Positions 18,363 to 28,400 of a DNA stretch of 64,000 bases are shown here, one piece after another. This DNA is from Clostridium sp. C2-6-12 (GTDB taxonomy: Bacteria > Bacillota > Clostridia > Clostridiales > Clostridiaceae): contig NZ_JAABNP010000025.1 of NCBI RefSeq assembly GCF_009928485.1, positions 29,681 through 93,680 of the forward strand, given 5' to 3'. A program made the translations under genes and the position numbers. Below the pieces are notes generated by a model, which saw nothing but the letters and a program-made list of their open reading frames with translations, ran no database searches and was not told the origin of the DNA. Within the stretch, counting starts at the first letter, position 1. Each line of letters starts with the position of its first letter.

Positions 18363-19169
18363 TTATAGTAATTTTGTCAAAAAACTATTTCTGTGAATTT
18401 CACATTTCCCATGTTCTTTTAAAGCTTCTATATGTTTTGAGGTACCATATCCAACATTGTTTTCAAAATCATAATGTGGATATTTTTTAGCATATTCCTT
18501 CATAATATTATCTCTATATACTTTAGCTACAATTGATGCTGCTGCAATACACGCGCTCTTTGTATCACCTTTTATAACAGATTTATTTTCTATTTTAATA
18601 TTCTTAACCAAATAGCCGTCAGATAATACTAAATCAGGTTTTACATCAAGAGAATTGCAGCTATCTAAAAAAACTTTATTATTAGAAAATGCTATTCCCT
18701 TTTCATCTATTTCTTCATTAGAAGAAACTGATATATGATAACTTAATGCTTTTTCTTTTATAATATGAGAAAGTTCTATTCTTTTTTCTTCTTTTACTTT
18801 TTTAGAGTCATTTAAGTATAAAATTAATTCTTCATCCAAAACATTTAAGTCCAAAATAACAGCACATGCAACAATAGGTCCTGCAAGCGGCCCTCTTCCA
18901 ACTTCATCCACACCTGCAACATATTTATATTCTCCAAAGGATTTATCAAATTCATACATTTTTCTAACTCTTTTAACTTCATTTAGATATAAATCTAATT
19001 CCTTTTGAATTTTAGTTTTAAGGGCTAACACATTCTTTCTTTTATCATCTTCAAACCACTCTAAAACTTTGGAACTCTTTCCACTTTTATATAAGTCAAT
19101 TATAGAAATATTATTAATTTCTTCTTTAATTTCAGCAAATGACAAAGATTTTATATCTTTATTTATCAT
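18363..19169 (-). CDS. rnhB: Ribonuclease HII
   Basis: RNase HII removes ribonucleotides from DNA and degrades RNA in hybrids. The catalytic motif AGVDEVGRGPLAGP places Asp88 and Glu89, and LNDSKK and LSDGYL supply further conserved residues. The ~75-residue N-terminal extension before the core is usual in Firmicutes RNase HII. I chose the ATG at 19169 (268 aa) because of SD GGGAGA with an 8-base gap; it overlaps the end of rbgA by 11 bp, so translation is coupled. Confidence 0.95.
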   Translation of the reverse strand: MINKDIKSLSFAEIKEEINNISIIDLYKSGKSSKVLEWFEDDKRKNVLALKTKIQKELDLYLNEVKRVRKMYEFDKSFGEYKYVAGVDEVGRGPLAGPIVACAVILDLNVLDEELILYLNDSKKVKEEKRIELSHIIKEKALSYHISVSSNEEIDEKGIAFSNNKVFLDSCNSLDVKPDLVLSDGYLVKNIKIENKSVIKGDTKSACIAAASIVAKVYRDNIMKEYAKKYPHYDFENNVGYGTSKHIEALKEHGKCEIHRNSFLTKLL

Positions 19170-20052
19170 CAGTTTCTTCTCCCAACTGACCTTCTTCAAC
19201 TTTTTCATCATTTGGACGTTCTAAAGAGATATTGCCTATTTTTCCACCTCTAAATTCATCAAGCAGAATAACAGCAATTCTATTATAATCAATTTGTCCT
19301 CCAGAAATTAAAGCCCCTCTTTTTTTGCCTATCGCATCTAGAGTATCTAATGGATTTTCAAAAACTTGCTGCAACTTATATCTTTCTTTTAATTTAGCTT
19401 CGTAGGTTGTTTGTAATCTTTCCACAAGCTTTAAAGCCAATTCTTCTATATCCATGATTTCATCTTTTATAGCACCTGTAAAAGCTAAATTTAAGGCCGT
19501 TTCATCATCTTCAAATCTAGGCCATAATACTCCTGGCGTATCTAAAAGTTCAATTCCAATACTAGTCTTGATCCATTGCTTGCTTTTAGTAACCCCTGGT
19601 CTATCACCAGTTTTAGCTATATTATTTCTTGCTAATTTATTTATAAAAGTTGATTTTCCAACGTTAGGTATTCCAACCACCATAACTCGCGTAATAATAT
19701 TAACCATACCTCTTGCTTTTAATCTATCATGCTTTTCCTTTAATAAAGTAAGTAGTGCAGGTTTTATATTTTTAAGTCCATCTCCTTTTAAACAATTCAC
19801 TTCCAATACTTTAACATCATCTTTGGTTAAATATTTAATCCACTCTTTTGTTATATTACTGTCAGTTAAATCACTCTTATTTAAAAGTATAATTCTAGGT
19901 TTTCCTTCTAATAATTTTTCAATATCAGGATTTGCTGAACTTCTTGGAATTCTAGCATCTCTTATTTCTATCACAGCATCAACTAATCCTAAATTTTCTT
20001 TAATTTCTCTTTGAGTTTTTTTCATATGCCCTGGGAACCAATTTATTGCCAT
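19159..20052 (-). CDS. rbgA: Ribosome biogenesis GTPase RbgA (YlqF)
   Basis: RbgA is a circularly permuted GTPase needed for late 50S assembly. The order of motifs shows the permutation: NKSD (G4, LLNKSDLTD, about residue 56) comes before the P-loop GIPNVGKSTFINKL (about 125) and DTPGVLWP (G3). The start MAINWFPGHMKKTQREI is the family signature. Length 297 aa. SD GGAGG. It lies between rplS and rnhB; the rplS terminator upstream implies read-through or a promoter in the 117-bp gap. Confidence 0.96.
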   Translation of the reverse strand: MAINWFPGHMKKTQREIKENLGLVDAVIEIRDARIPRSSANPDIEKLLEGKPRIILLNKSDLTDSNITKEWIKYLTKDDVKVLEVNCLKGDGLKNIKPALLTLLKEKHDRLKARGMVNIITRVMVVGIPNVGKSTFINKLARNNIAKTGDRPGVTKSKQWIKTSIGIELLDTPGVLWPRFEDDETALNLAFTGAIKDEIMDIEELALKLVERLQTTYEAKLKERYKLQQVFENPLDTLDAIGKKRGALISGGQIDYNRIAVILLDEFRGGKIGNISLERPNDEKVEEGQLGEETDDK

Positions 20053-20136
20053 ATAGATTCCTCCTTAAATTTATTTATATAATTAATTATTCACCATTCA
20101 CTATTCATTTTGGGTTATAAAAAATTTTTTATGCAA

Positions 20137-20164
20137 TAAAAAAAGGACTGAAACAGTCCCTTTT
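20137..20164 (-). terminator. Rho-independent terminator downstream of rplS
   Basis: A stem AAAGGGACTG/CAGTCCTTT with a TTT loop and a long T-run on the minus strand begins six bases after the rplS stop. Confidence 0.88.
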
Positions 20165-20169
20165 AAATA

Positions 20170-20520
20170 CTATCTAGTTAATAATTCTTTAACTTTAGCA
20201 GCCTTACCAACTCTATCTCTTAAGTAGTAAAGTTTAGCTCTTCTTACTTTACCTTTTCTTGAGATTTCGATTTTGTCGATGATTGGTGCATTCATTGGGA
20301 ATGTTCTTTCAACACCAGTTCCATAAGCAACTCTTCTTACAGTGAAAGTTTCTCTTAATCCACCATTTTGCTTTTTGATAACAGTACCTTCGAACATTTG
20401 GATTCTTTCTTTGTTACCTTCTTGAATCTTAACGTATACCTTTATAGTATCCCCGATTCTAAAGTTAGGTAAGTCAGTTCTGATTTGTTCAGCTTCAATA
20501 GCTCTTATTATTTCATTCAT
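20170..20520 (-). CDS. rplS: 50S ribosomal protein L19
   Basis: The 116-aa protein has the L19 pattern: [48 protein letters not shown], and a C-terminus with [20 protein letters not shown]. The ATG at 20520 has SD GGAGGG. The frame stays open 14 codons further upstream, but those residues are not part of L19. It is the last gene of rimM-trmD-rplS and has a possible L19-type autoregulatory leader. Confidence 0.97.
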   Translation of the reverse strand: MNEIIRAIEAEQIRTDLPNFRIGDTIKVYVKIQEGNKERIQMFEGTVIKKQNGGLRETFTVRRVAYGTGVERTFPMNAPIIDKIEISRKGKVRRAKLYYLRDRVGKAAKVKELLTR

Positions 20521-20544
20521 TGTGCATTCCCTCCTTAAACGATA

Positions 20545-20590
20545 ATTTGACGTTCTTAACATATAAATACTGACAGAGGAACGCCCGTAC
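20545..20590 (-). promoter_or_regulatory. Possible L19 mRNA leader hairpin
   Basis: In the rplS 5' region GGCGTTC (minus; 20579-20585) can pair with GAACGTC (20549-20555). The block around it (CTAGTACGGGCGTTCCTC) is much richer in GC than its surroundings. Leaders for L19 autoregulation are known from Bacilli; membership here is an inference from position and structure. Confidence 0.35.
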
Positions 20591-20649
20591 TAGCACAAAT
20601 TTAATAATATCATATATTTTTTTATTTTTCAACAAAATTTATATTATTT

Positions 20650-21369
20650 CTATTTATCTTTATTACTTTTTAAAATTTTAATGTCTTCTTTACTTAAAAT
20701 AACATTTTTATATAAATCAGGTCTCTTTCTTTTAGTTATATTTAAAGATTGAAGCCTTCTCCATTTACGTATATTTTCATGATGACCAGACAAAAGTATT
20801 TCTGGAACTTTTTCTCCTTCAAATTCTTCTGGTCTTGTATATTGAGGATATTCTAACAAACCATTATAAAAAGACTCTTCCATATAGCTTTCTTCTTTCC
20901 CAAGAACTCCTGGAATAAGCCTTAAAACACTATCTATAACAGGAATTGCCGCCATTTCTCCTCCAGTCAAAACAAAATCTCCAAGGGAAATTTCCATATC
21001 TATATGCTTATAAACTCTTTCATCTATACCTTCGTAATGACCGCATAAAAATACAATTCCTTCTTCAACAGAAAGTTCTTTTGCAATTTCTTGATTAAAA
21101 GTTTTTCCTCTAGGTCCAAGAAATATAACTTTACCTTTGTTAGTTTCTTTTGCTTTTCTTATACAATCAACTATTGGTTGAGGCGCCATAACCATTCCTG
21201 CACCGCCTCCATAGGGATAATCGTCTACCTTCTTATGCTTATTTAAGGTATAATCTCTTATGTTTAATAATTCTAAATCAATTAATTTATTTTCTCGTGC
21301 TCTTCCAATAATACTATGATCAAAAATAGAAAACATTTCTGGAAACAATGTTAATATGCTAATCTTCAT
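20650..21369 (-). CDS. trmD: tRNA (guanine-N1)-methyltransferase TrmD
   Basis: TrmD makes m1G37 in tRNAs with a G at position 36, preventing frameshifts. It is a SPOUT-fold dimer. Visible landmarks: [13 protein letters not shown] at the start, [38 protein letters not shown] and [14 protein letters not shown]. The ATG at 21369 (239 aa) overlaps the rimM end by 11 bp; only a weak SD (GGTGAG) is seen, so translational coupling to rimM is likely. Confidence 0.97.
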   Translation of the reverse strand: MKISILTLFPEMFSIFDHSIIGRARENKLIDLELLNIRDYTLNKHKKVDDYPYGGGAGMVMAPQPIVDCIRKAKETNKGKVIFLGPRGKTFNQEIAKELSVEEGIVFLCGHYEGIDERVYKHIDMEISLGDFVLTGGEMAAIPVIDSVLRLIPGVLGKEESYMEESFYNGLLEYPQYTRPEEFEGEKVPEILLSGHHENIRKWRRLQSLNITKRKRPDLYKNVILSKEDIKILKSNKDK

Positions 21370-21856
21370 CTTGCCACTCACCAACTGGTTTAATAACTAT
21401 TTTTTTAGACTCTATATCTATTGTAAATACAATATCTTTAAGTACAGGAATTAGCAACTCTTTTGGCTCCTTTATCCAATACACATCATTATTAGGAGTA
21501 CTTATAACGTCAAATATCTTTCCTAATTCCTTATCATTTGTGTCATATACTGTACATTTTTTTAAATCTACAACGTAATGAGTATCTGGTGGAAGTTCTG
21601 GTTCATCTGCTCTTGGTATTTCAATATATTTTTCCTTATAAGTTTCAGCGTCATTCATAGAATCTATTCCTTCTATTTTTAAAATAACTCTATCCTTTTG
21701 AAACTTAACACCTTGTATCTTTTTTTCAACACCATCAACCAAAACAGTTTTTAGTCGTTTAAATTTATTAGGATCTTCTGTTAATGGATAAACCTTAACT
21801 TCTCCTTTTATTCCATGAGTATTTATAATTTTGCCAATTTTAAATAATTGCTCCAA
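21359..21856 (-). CDS. rimM: Ribosome maturation factor RimM
   Basis: RimM assists assembly of the 30S head around S19. The 165-aa protein has the N-terminal [17 protein letters not shown] barrel and the C-terminal PRC-barrel segment ([18 protein letters not shown]). The start is a TTG at 21856 with SD AGAGGTGA five bases upstream. It is the first gene after the khpA terminator; a TATAAT element at 21899-21904 is a likely -10. Confidence 0.95.
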   Translation of the reverse strand: MEQLFKIGKIINTHGIKGEVKVYPLTEDPNKFKRLKTVLVDGVEKKIQGVKFQKDRVILKIEGIDSMNDAETYKEKYIEIPRADEPELPPDTHYVVDLKKCTVYDTNDKELGKIFDVISTPNNDVYWIKEPKELLIPVLKDIVFTIDIESKKIVIKPVGEWQDED

Positions 21857-21963
21857 TCATTTCACCTCTGTTTTTTATAATATTTATTATTAATTTAAAT
21901 TATACATGATTAAATTGTTATTTTTAAGTATGTATAATTTAACCATTAATTTTCTTTTAATAC

Positions 21964-21992
21964 TTAAAAAGAGTTAGGTTACCCTAACTCTC
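21964..21992 (-). terminator. Rho-independent terminator downstream of khpA
   Basis: A stem AGAGTTAGG/CCTAACTCT with a short loop is followed by TTTTT on the minus strand, six bases after the khpA stop. Confidence 0.92.
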
Positions 21993-21997
21993 AATTT

Positions 21998-22225
21998 TTA
22001 GATGATTTCTATTATTACTCGTTTATTCTGTTTAACCGCTACAGCCTTTATAACTGTTCTTATAGCCTTAGCAATTCTTCCTTGCTTACCTATAATTTTC
22101 CCCATATCCTCTGGTGCTACTGTTAATTTTAGTACTATGGAATCATCTTCCTCTACCTCTTTAACAATAACTGAATCTGGGTTTTCAACAAGGGATTTAG
22201 CCATAAATTCAACTAATTCCTTCAT
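21998..22225 (-). CDS. khpA: KH-domain RNA-binding protein KhpA (YlqC)
   Basis: This 75-aa single KH-domain protein has the GxxG loop in KIIGKQGRIAKAIRTVIKA. KhpA partners KhpB/EloR in other Firmicutes to bind RNAs for cell-elongation control. I place the start at ATG 22225 (MKELVEFMAKSLVENPD), as in homologs. A TTG four codons upstream is possible; neither has a good SD, while a strong GGAGGTG lies about 35 bases upstream. It sits between rpsP and rimM, its conserved site. Confidence 0.92.
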   Translation of the reverse strand: MKELVEFMAKSLVENPDSVIVKEVEEDDSIVLKLTVAPEDMGKIIGKQGRIAKAIRTVIKAVAVKQNKRVIIEII

Positions 22226-22273
22226 AAACGTCCACAATCAGTATGTACTAATTGCAGAATTCACCTCCAAAAA

Positions 22274-22519
22274 TTACTTAGTAAGACCTGCATTGTTGAA
22301 AAGTCTTTTAACTACGTCTGTTGGTTGTGCTCCATTAGATAACCATTTATTAGCTTTTTCTTCATTGATTTTAACTTCAACTGGTTCAGTTAATGGATTG
22401 TAGTATCCAATTTCTTCAACGAACTTACCATCTCTTGGTGCTCTTGAATCTGCAACAACGATTCTATAGAAAGGAGCTTTCTTAGATCCCATTCTTCTTA
22501 ATCTGATTTTTACTGCCAT
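22274..22519 (-). CDS. rpsP: 30S ribosomal protein S16
   Basis: The 81-aa protein begins [20 protein letters not shown], the S16 signature, and continues with [20 protein letters not shown] and [21 protein letters not shown] is about seven bases upstream. It is part of the ylxM-ffh-rpsP-khpA group that links SRP with 30S assembly genes. Confidence 0.98.
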   Translation of the reverse strand: MAVKIRLRRMGSKKAPFYRIVVADSRAPRDGKFVEEIGYYNPLTEPVEVKINEEKANKWLSNGAQPTDVVKRLFNNAGLTK

Positions 22520-22599
22520 TTTAATTTCACCTCCTTTAAAGGTATTATTATATATTTTAGGTATAGCATATAAATGCTTAACCGAATATGTCTTTACTT

Positions 22600-23955
22600 T
22601 TAGAACGGCAACTTTCCAAATAAACCGCCGCCTCTTTTTGCCTGCTTTTGAAATGACTTCATTTGTTTCATGTTCTTTTTCATCATTTCATAGCCTTTCA
22701 TAAGCTTATTAACCTCTTGAACATTAGTACCCGATCCTTTAGCTATTCTTAGCTTTCTTGAAGGAGATTTTACTATAAGACTAGGATTTTTTCTTTCCTT
22801 AGATGTCATAGATTGAATAATCGCCTTAGTTTTATCAAGCGCTTCTGTTCCTTTTTCAAAATCAACACCTTGAAGTTCTTTCGAATTCATGCCAGGTATC
22901 ATTTCCATAATTTTATTTAAAGGTCCAAGCTTTTTCATCTGCTCCATTGCCATTAGGTAATCATCAAAGTTAAATTCTTGATTTAACATTCTCTTACCTA
23001 AATCAGCTGCTTCCTTTTCATCAATTGCCTCTTGAGCCTTTTCAATAAGTGATAATACATCACCCATCCCAAGTATTCTTGATGCCATTCTATCTGGATG
23101 GAACACTTCAAAATCATTCATTTTTTCACCAATACCAGCATACTTAATTGGTTTATCAATTATGGTTTTGATTGAAAGTGCAGCTCCGCCTCTTGTATCA
23201 CCATCTAACTTTGTTAGTATAACTCCAGTTAAGTCTAAGTCATTATTAAAACTTTCTGCTACATTAACAGCATCTTGACCTGTCATAGAATCAACAACTA
23301 ATAAAATTTCTGATGGATTAACATTTGCTTTTATATTTTTTAATTCCTGCATTAATTCTTCGTCAATATGAAGTCTACCTGCAGTATCTATAATAACTAC
23401 ATTATTTCCATTGTCTTTTGCATGAGCTATTCCATTCTTTGCAATATCAACAGGATTAACTTTATCTCCCATTGAGAATACTGGAATTTCAATTTGTTTT
23501 CCTACTACTTCTAATTGTTTTATAGCAGCAGGTCTGTAAATATCACATGCCACAAGTAATGGCTTCTTATTATCTTTTCTAAGGTTTAATGCAAGCTTAC
23601 CACACATAGTAGTTTTACCTGCCCCCTGTAGTCCAACTAACATAATAACTGTAAGTCCTGAACTACTGTAGTTAAGTTTACTTTCACTTCCACCCATAAG
23701 ATTAGTAAGTTCTTCGTTAACTATCTTTATTACATGTTGTCCTGGTGTTAAGCTTTCAAGTACTTCAGCTCCAACACACTTTGAACTAACAGACGAAATA
23801 AATTGTTTAACAACTTTATAGTTAACATCTGCTTCTAACAAGGCAAGCTTTACTTCTCTCATGGCTTCTTTTATATCTTTTTCAGTTAACTTTCCTTTAC
23901 CTTTCAGTTTTTTGAAAGTTTCCTGTAATTTTTCACCTAATCCTTCGAAAGCCAT
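22600..23955 (-). CDS. ffh: Signal recognition particle protein Ffh
   Basis: Ffh binds signal peptides and SRP RNA and targets membrane proteins. The 451-aa protein has the N and G domains ([16 protein letters not shown]-loop; [25 protein letters not shown]) and the methionine-rich M domain from about 300, with MIPGMN and the RNA-binding [14 protein letters not shown]. It ends in [10 protein letters not shown]. It is 13 bp after ylxM and upstream of rpsP. Confidence 0.98.
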   Translation of the reverse strand: MAFEGLGEKLQETFKKLKGKGKLTEKDIKEAMREVKLALLEADVNYKVVKQFISSVSSKCVGAEVLESLTPGQHVIKIVNEELTNLMGGSESKLNYSSSGLTVIMLVGLQGAGKTTMCGKLALNLRKDNKKPLLVACDIYRPAAIKQLEVVGKQIEIPVFSMGDKVNPVDIAKNGIAHAKDNGNNVVIIDTAGRLHIDEELMQELKNIKANVNPSEILLVVDSMTGQDAVNVAESFNNDLDLTGVILTKLDGDTRGGAALSIKTIIDKPIKYAGIGEKMNDFEVFHPDRMASRILGMGDVLSLIEKAQEAIDEKEAADLGKRMLNQEFNFDDYLMAMEQMKKLGPLNKIMEMIPGMNSKELQGVDFEKGTEALDKTKAIIQSMTSKERKNPSLIVKSPSRKLRIAKGSGTNVQEVNKLMKGYEMMKKNMKQMKSFQKQAKRGGGLFGKLPF

Positions 23956-23968
23956 GTTTACCTCCTCC

Positions 23969-24298
23969 TTATAAATTTTCTAGTTTATTTTTATATTTTA
24001 TAATATCCTCATTATCTATGGAATACTTATTTTTTAAATCTTCTAAAAAATTTATAATTTCTTTTTCTCTATCAAAACTCTTTTGAAGTAAGTTAAGCTT
24101 ACTTTCATAGGCTAGAAGTTGTTTGTAACATCTTTTGATCAAATCGTGAATAGCTTGACGACTCGTATTATTAATTTCAGCTATTTCAGCTAAAGATAAA
24201 TCATCATTATAATACCATTGCATAATTTCAATTTGCTTCTCAGTTAACAATGGACCGTAATAATCCATAAGTAACGATATCTCAACTCTATTTTCCAT
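23969..24298 (-). CDS. ylxM: YlxM family putative DNA-binding protein (SRP-associated, UPF0122)
   Basis: The 109-aa protein is a sigma-70 region 4-like helix-turn-helix: YGPLLTEKQIEIMQWYYNDD then LSLAEIAEINNTSRQAIHDL. YlxM family members occur upstream of ffh and have been tied to SRP in streptococci; the molecular role is not settled. SD AGGTGA precedes the ATG closely. It is the first gene after the palindromic gap that separates it from ftsY. Confidence 0.93.
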   Translation of the reverse strand: MENRVEISLLMDYYGPLLTEKQIEIMQWYYNDDLSLAEIAEINNTSRQAIHDLIKRCYKQLLAYESKLNLLQKSFDREKEIINFLEDLKNKYSIDNEDIIKYKNKLENL

Positions 24299-24334
24299 TT
24301 AATCACCTTACCCACAAAAGAGATTTTAACAGGA

Positions 24335-24378
24335 TTTTTTATAAGTGTCAAGTATTTTTACTTAACACTTATAAAAAA
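24335..24378. repeat. Perfect AT-rich palindrome between ftsY and ylxM
   Basis: TTTTTTATAAGTGT (24335-24348) is an exact inverted match of 24365-24378, and the inner AAGTA/TACTT also pairs, giving an almost complete hairpin of 44 bases. There is no T-tract after either arm, so it is not a classic terminator. It resembles the terminal inverted repeats of a miniature element or a strong mRNA-end stabiliser. Confidence 0.7.
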
Positions 24379-24404
24379 TTAATATTTTCTCATATTTTTA
24401 ATTA

Positions 24405-24460
24405 TCTTGGTTGTGCTTAATAAGTTCCGCATTGCAGCATAGCTGCTCTTTTTATAGGTG
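24405..24460 (+). repeat. Dispersed intergenic repeat, family 1, copy at 24.4 kb
   Basis: The segment contains TCTTGGTTGTGCTTAATAAG followed by GTTCCGCATTGCAGCATAGC and a T-run. The same modules occur at 40841-41101 (plus) and 63650-63897 (minus). The hairpin GCAGCATAGCTGC is embedded. Confidence 0.75.
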
Positions 24461-24530
24461 TTTATTTTTCCAAATTCCGTTAGGAATTTGTTCCTAATTG
24501 TTAACTGTTAATCGTCAATTCTTAATTAAT

Positions 24531-25439
24531 CTAAATCAAAGCTTCCGCAAAACCTTCTGCATCAAATTTTTGAAGGTCATCAATTCCTTCTCCAACTCCT
24601 ATATATCTAACAGGAATGTTTAAGCTTTGTTTTATAGATAATACAACTCCACCTTTTGCAGTTCCATCTAATTTTGTTAATATTATTCCATCAATAGGAC
24701 ATGCCTCCATAAATTGCTTTGCTTGAATTACAGCATTTTGCCCTGTTGTTGCATCTAAAACGAGTAATGTTTCTTTTTTATAGCCTTCCAATTCCCTGTC
24801 TATTATTCTGTTTATCTTTTCAAGCTCATTCATTAAATTCTTTTTATTATGGAGTCTTCCAGCAGTATCACATATTAATAAATCCACATTTCTAGCTTTT
24901 GCAGCCTGTATTGCATCAAAAACAACTGCTGCAGGATCTGATCCTTCTTGATGTTTTACTATGTCAACTTCAGCACGACTACTCCAAACCTCAAGCTGAT
25001 CTATTGCTGCTGCTCTGAAAGTATCTGCTGCTGCTAACAGAACTTTTTTACCTTCTTCTTTATTTTTAGCTGCAAGCTTTCCTATAGATGTTGTCTTCCC
25101 AACACCATTTACACCAATTACAAGCATAACCTTTTTTCCTTCTGTTTCATCTTCATAAGCTCCCTCAAGCAATAAGTCTTTTATTACTTCCTTTAAGGCT
25201 GGCTTAACTGCTTGTGGATCATTTATTTTTTCCTTACGTATTTTAGTTCTTAATCTTTCAATTATATCAACTGTTGTATCCATCCCCACATCTGATACTA
25301 TTAGAATTTCTTCTAATTCTTCATATAAATCCTCATCAATGGTGATTGCTAAATTTAAAGCTTCATTAATTTTATCAGTTAATCCATCTCTAGTTTTCGA
25401 TAATCCCTCTTTTAGTTTATTAAATAAATTTCCAAACAA
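24531..25439 (-). CDS. ftsY: Signal recognition particle receptor FtsY
   Basis: FtsY is the membrane-associated SRP receptor GTPase. The NG domain is complete: GVNGVGKTTSIGKLA, DTFRAAAIDQLEVW, DTAGRLHNKKNLMNEL and TKLDGTAKGGVVLSI. At 302 aa it has almost no acidic A domain before the NG core, as in other Gram-positive FtsY proteins. The start is a TTG at 25439 with SD GGAGG. It follows smc by 12 bp, the conserved rnc-smc-ftsY group. Confidence 0.96.
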   Translation of the reverse strand: MFGNLFNKLKEGLSKTRDGLTDKINEALNLAITIDEDLYEELEEILIVSDVGMDTTVDIIERLRTKIRKEKINDPQAVKPALKEVIKDLLLEGAYEDETEGKKVMLVIGVNGVGKTTSIGKLAAKNKEEGKKVLLAAADTFRAAAIDQLEVWSSRAEVDIVKHQEGSDPAAVVFDAIQAAKARNVDLLICDTAGRLHNKKNLMNELEKINRIIDRELEGYKKETLLVLDATTGQNAVIQAKQFMEACPIDGIILTKLDGTAKGGVVLSIKQSLNIPVRYIGVGEGIDDLQKFDAEGFAEALI

Positions 25440-25451
25440 ATCCTTTTCCTC

Positions 25452-28400
25452 CTAATTAAAATTTTCTGTCAGGTCTACTGATACTACCTTAGATATACCT
25501 TTTTCCTCCATAGTTACTCCATATATAATATCACTAACCTCCATAGTACCTTTTCTATGGGTTATAATAATAAATTGAGTATTTTTAGAAAATAACTTTA
25601 AGAATTCTGCATATCTATATACATTAGCATCATCTAGGGCTGCTTCTATTTCATCCAATATACAGAATGGTGTAGGCTTCATCTTTAATATTGCAAAAAG
25701 CAGCGCTATCGCAGATAAAACCTTCTCTCCACCAGACATTAAATTAATATTTTGAAGTTTTTTACCCGGCGGTTCTACATTTATATCTATGTTAGCTGTA
25801 AGTTCATCACCTTCACCTAATATAAGTTCAGCACTTCCACCTTTAAACAAATCTTTAAAAGTTTCATTAAAATTATAATTTAAAATTTTGAAGTTTTCTT
25901 TAAATACATTCTTCATTTCATTAGTCATATCTTCAATAACAGAAATTAATTCTTTTTTAGCATTTTCTAAATCCTCTGCCTGAGCTGACATGAATTCATA
26001 TTTATCTTTTATTTCTTCATACTCTTCTATAGCAGCCAAATTTACAATTCCAAGCCTTGTTATCTTGCTTTTTGTAGATGATATTTCTTGTTTTAATGAT
26101 TCCTCATTAAATACAGGAACACATATATCTAGAGCTTCTGCATATGTTAATTCAAGTTCTTCATTAAGTTTGGTATAAACATGTTCCTTATCAGATTCTT
26201 TTTTTGCCTTGATTACTTGTTTCTTATTAACTTCCATTTCTTTAAGGCTTATTTCATCTAAAATACCTCTTATCAAATTATCTTTTTCTCTAAATTCCTG
26301 TTTTAATTTTTCCTTTAGCAATTCATCATCTTTAAAATTTACTTCTAAATTTTGAATTTTAATAATATTTTCTTTTATGTTCTTATTTTTCACTTCTATT
26401 TCATTTTTTAAACTTTCAATGCTATTTCTATTATCAATATTTTCGTTATTTAGAAGTTCATTTTTATGAGTTACATTTTGAATTTCATTATCCATTCTAA
26501 GCAATTCATTTTTTCTATTTTGTATAGCTTCATCTAAAGTAGCCTTATTTATTTTCATATCTGTAAGTTTAGCTTCATTACCGCTTACTTCTTGAGCTTT
26601 AGTATCTATTATTTCTTGTAATTCTATACTCTTGTTTTTATTAGATATATTTTTATTTTCAAGTAATTCAACTTCTGTTTCTTTAACTTTCAATCTTTCT
26701 AATAAGTTATTTTTTTCATTTATTGCTTTTTCAAGCTCCTCTTTAGCTAACTCTAAATTTTTCTTTAATTTATCAGTATCGCTCTTTAATACTTGAATTT
26801 CACTTTCTTTTTTGGCTAACTCAATATTTTTTTCATGAACTTCATCTCTTTTATTTAATGTACCTTCATCTAATTTTTTTATTTCATTTTTAATATTTTC
26901 AACTAAAACCCTCAACTCTTCATGACGATTTTTTTTACTTTGTATATCAAGAGTTAATTCTTCAATTTCTCTTTTTCTACCTAAAACATTAGAATTTTTC
27001 CCTTTTATGCTACCACCAGTCAAGGCACCGCCCGGATTTATAACTTCACCTTCTAAAGTAACAATTTTATAATTATACTTTCCAATACGCGCAATATTTA
27101 AAGCACAATCCATATTAGTACAAATTATTGTTCTTCCAAGAACATAATTCATTATATTATCGTATTCTTTTTCATAAGATATTACATCACTTCCAATGCC
27201 AACATAACCTTCAGCTCCTGTAATGCTCTTGTCCAATTCTAACTTTCTTCCCTTAATTATGTTTAAAGGCAGGAAAGTTGCTCTTCCTAAATTATTCTTC
27301 TTTAAATAGCTAATAAGAACTTTAGCCACTTCCTCATTTTTAGTTATCACATTAGATATTGCTGCTCCTAAAGCTATTTCTATAGCAGTTTCATACTTTC
27401 TTTCAACAGTAAAAACTTCACCTAAAACTTTCGTATCACCGGCTGATGCAATTCTATCTTGGTGAATGGATTCCATTAAAGATTTTACTGGCCTATTATA
27501 CCCTTCATAATGTTTTTCTAAGTTTTCTAACATTGCTTTATTGGCATCAAGTTTAGTAATAGCACTGTTTAATTCCCTAAATTCATTTTCCTTCTTAGTT
27601 AGATTGGCAGATAATACACCTATCTTTTTCTTATCTTCAGATATTTCTAACTCTAAACTACGTATTTTATCCTTTTGTCTTTCAACATCATTATTTAACC
27701 CTTCATGTGTTGCAGAATTGATCACTATATTATGTTCTAAGGATGAAATTGATGAATTTAAAGTCTCCTTTTTTTCTTCTCTTAGAGAAATATCCTTATT
27801 TAATATAGTAATTTCATTTTTTATTTCCGAATTATTTCGTAGTAATTCAAACTCACCCTCTTTTAAAGCTTTAAGATCTTCTTCTATAGCTTTAAGCTCC
27901 TGAGAACATTTTGCATTATTCTCTATTAACTGTTCAATATCTTGGTTGCCCAATTTTTGTTCTTCTAATCTTTTATTTAATTCTTCTTCTAGTAATATTT
28001 TATTTTCATTTATTTCTTTGATTTTATTTTCTATATCACTTAATTCATAATTATTTCTATTAATCTTTTCTTCAAAGTTTTTAATTCTTTCATTACAAAG
28101 ATCTATATTCTTTTCATCTTCACTAACTAATTCTTTTAAGCTATAATACTGTTCTTTTTCTTCTAAGTTTTTCTTTTCTATTTCTTCTATGTTTTCTTCC
28201 AAAGCTCTAAGCTTTTCCTTGTCGCTTGCTATTTCTTTTCTTTTATCTTCAATTTCTTTAATTTTCGCTTCCAAATCTTCATTAAAGCTTTTCAGTTCCT
28301 CTTCCATATTATTAATAACATGGACAATAAGAGATACTTCCTTCTCCTTTAAATCTTTGGATAATTCATTAAATTCTAATGCTTTTTCTCTTTCAATTCT

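Noticed and set aside
19454..20014. A 186-codon plus-strand ORF antisense to rbgA
   Set aside because: The minus-strand GTPase motifs are unmistakable and the plus-strand frame has no ribosome-binding site or known domain.
24301..24530. CRISPR array or toxin-antitoxin locus in the ftsY-ylxM gap
   Set aside because: The repeated sequence is a single copy of an intergenic repeat plus a palindrome, without regular spacers or paired ORFs.
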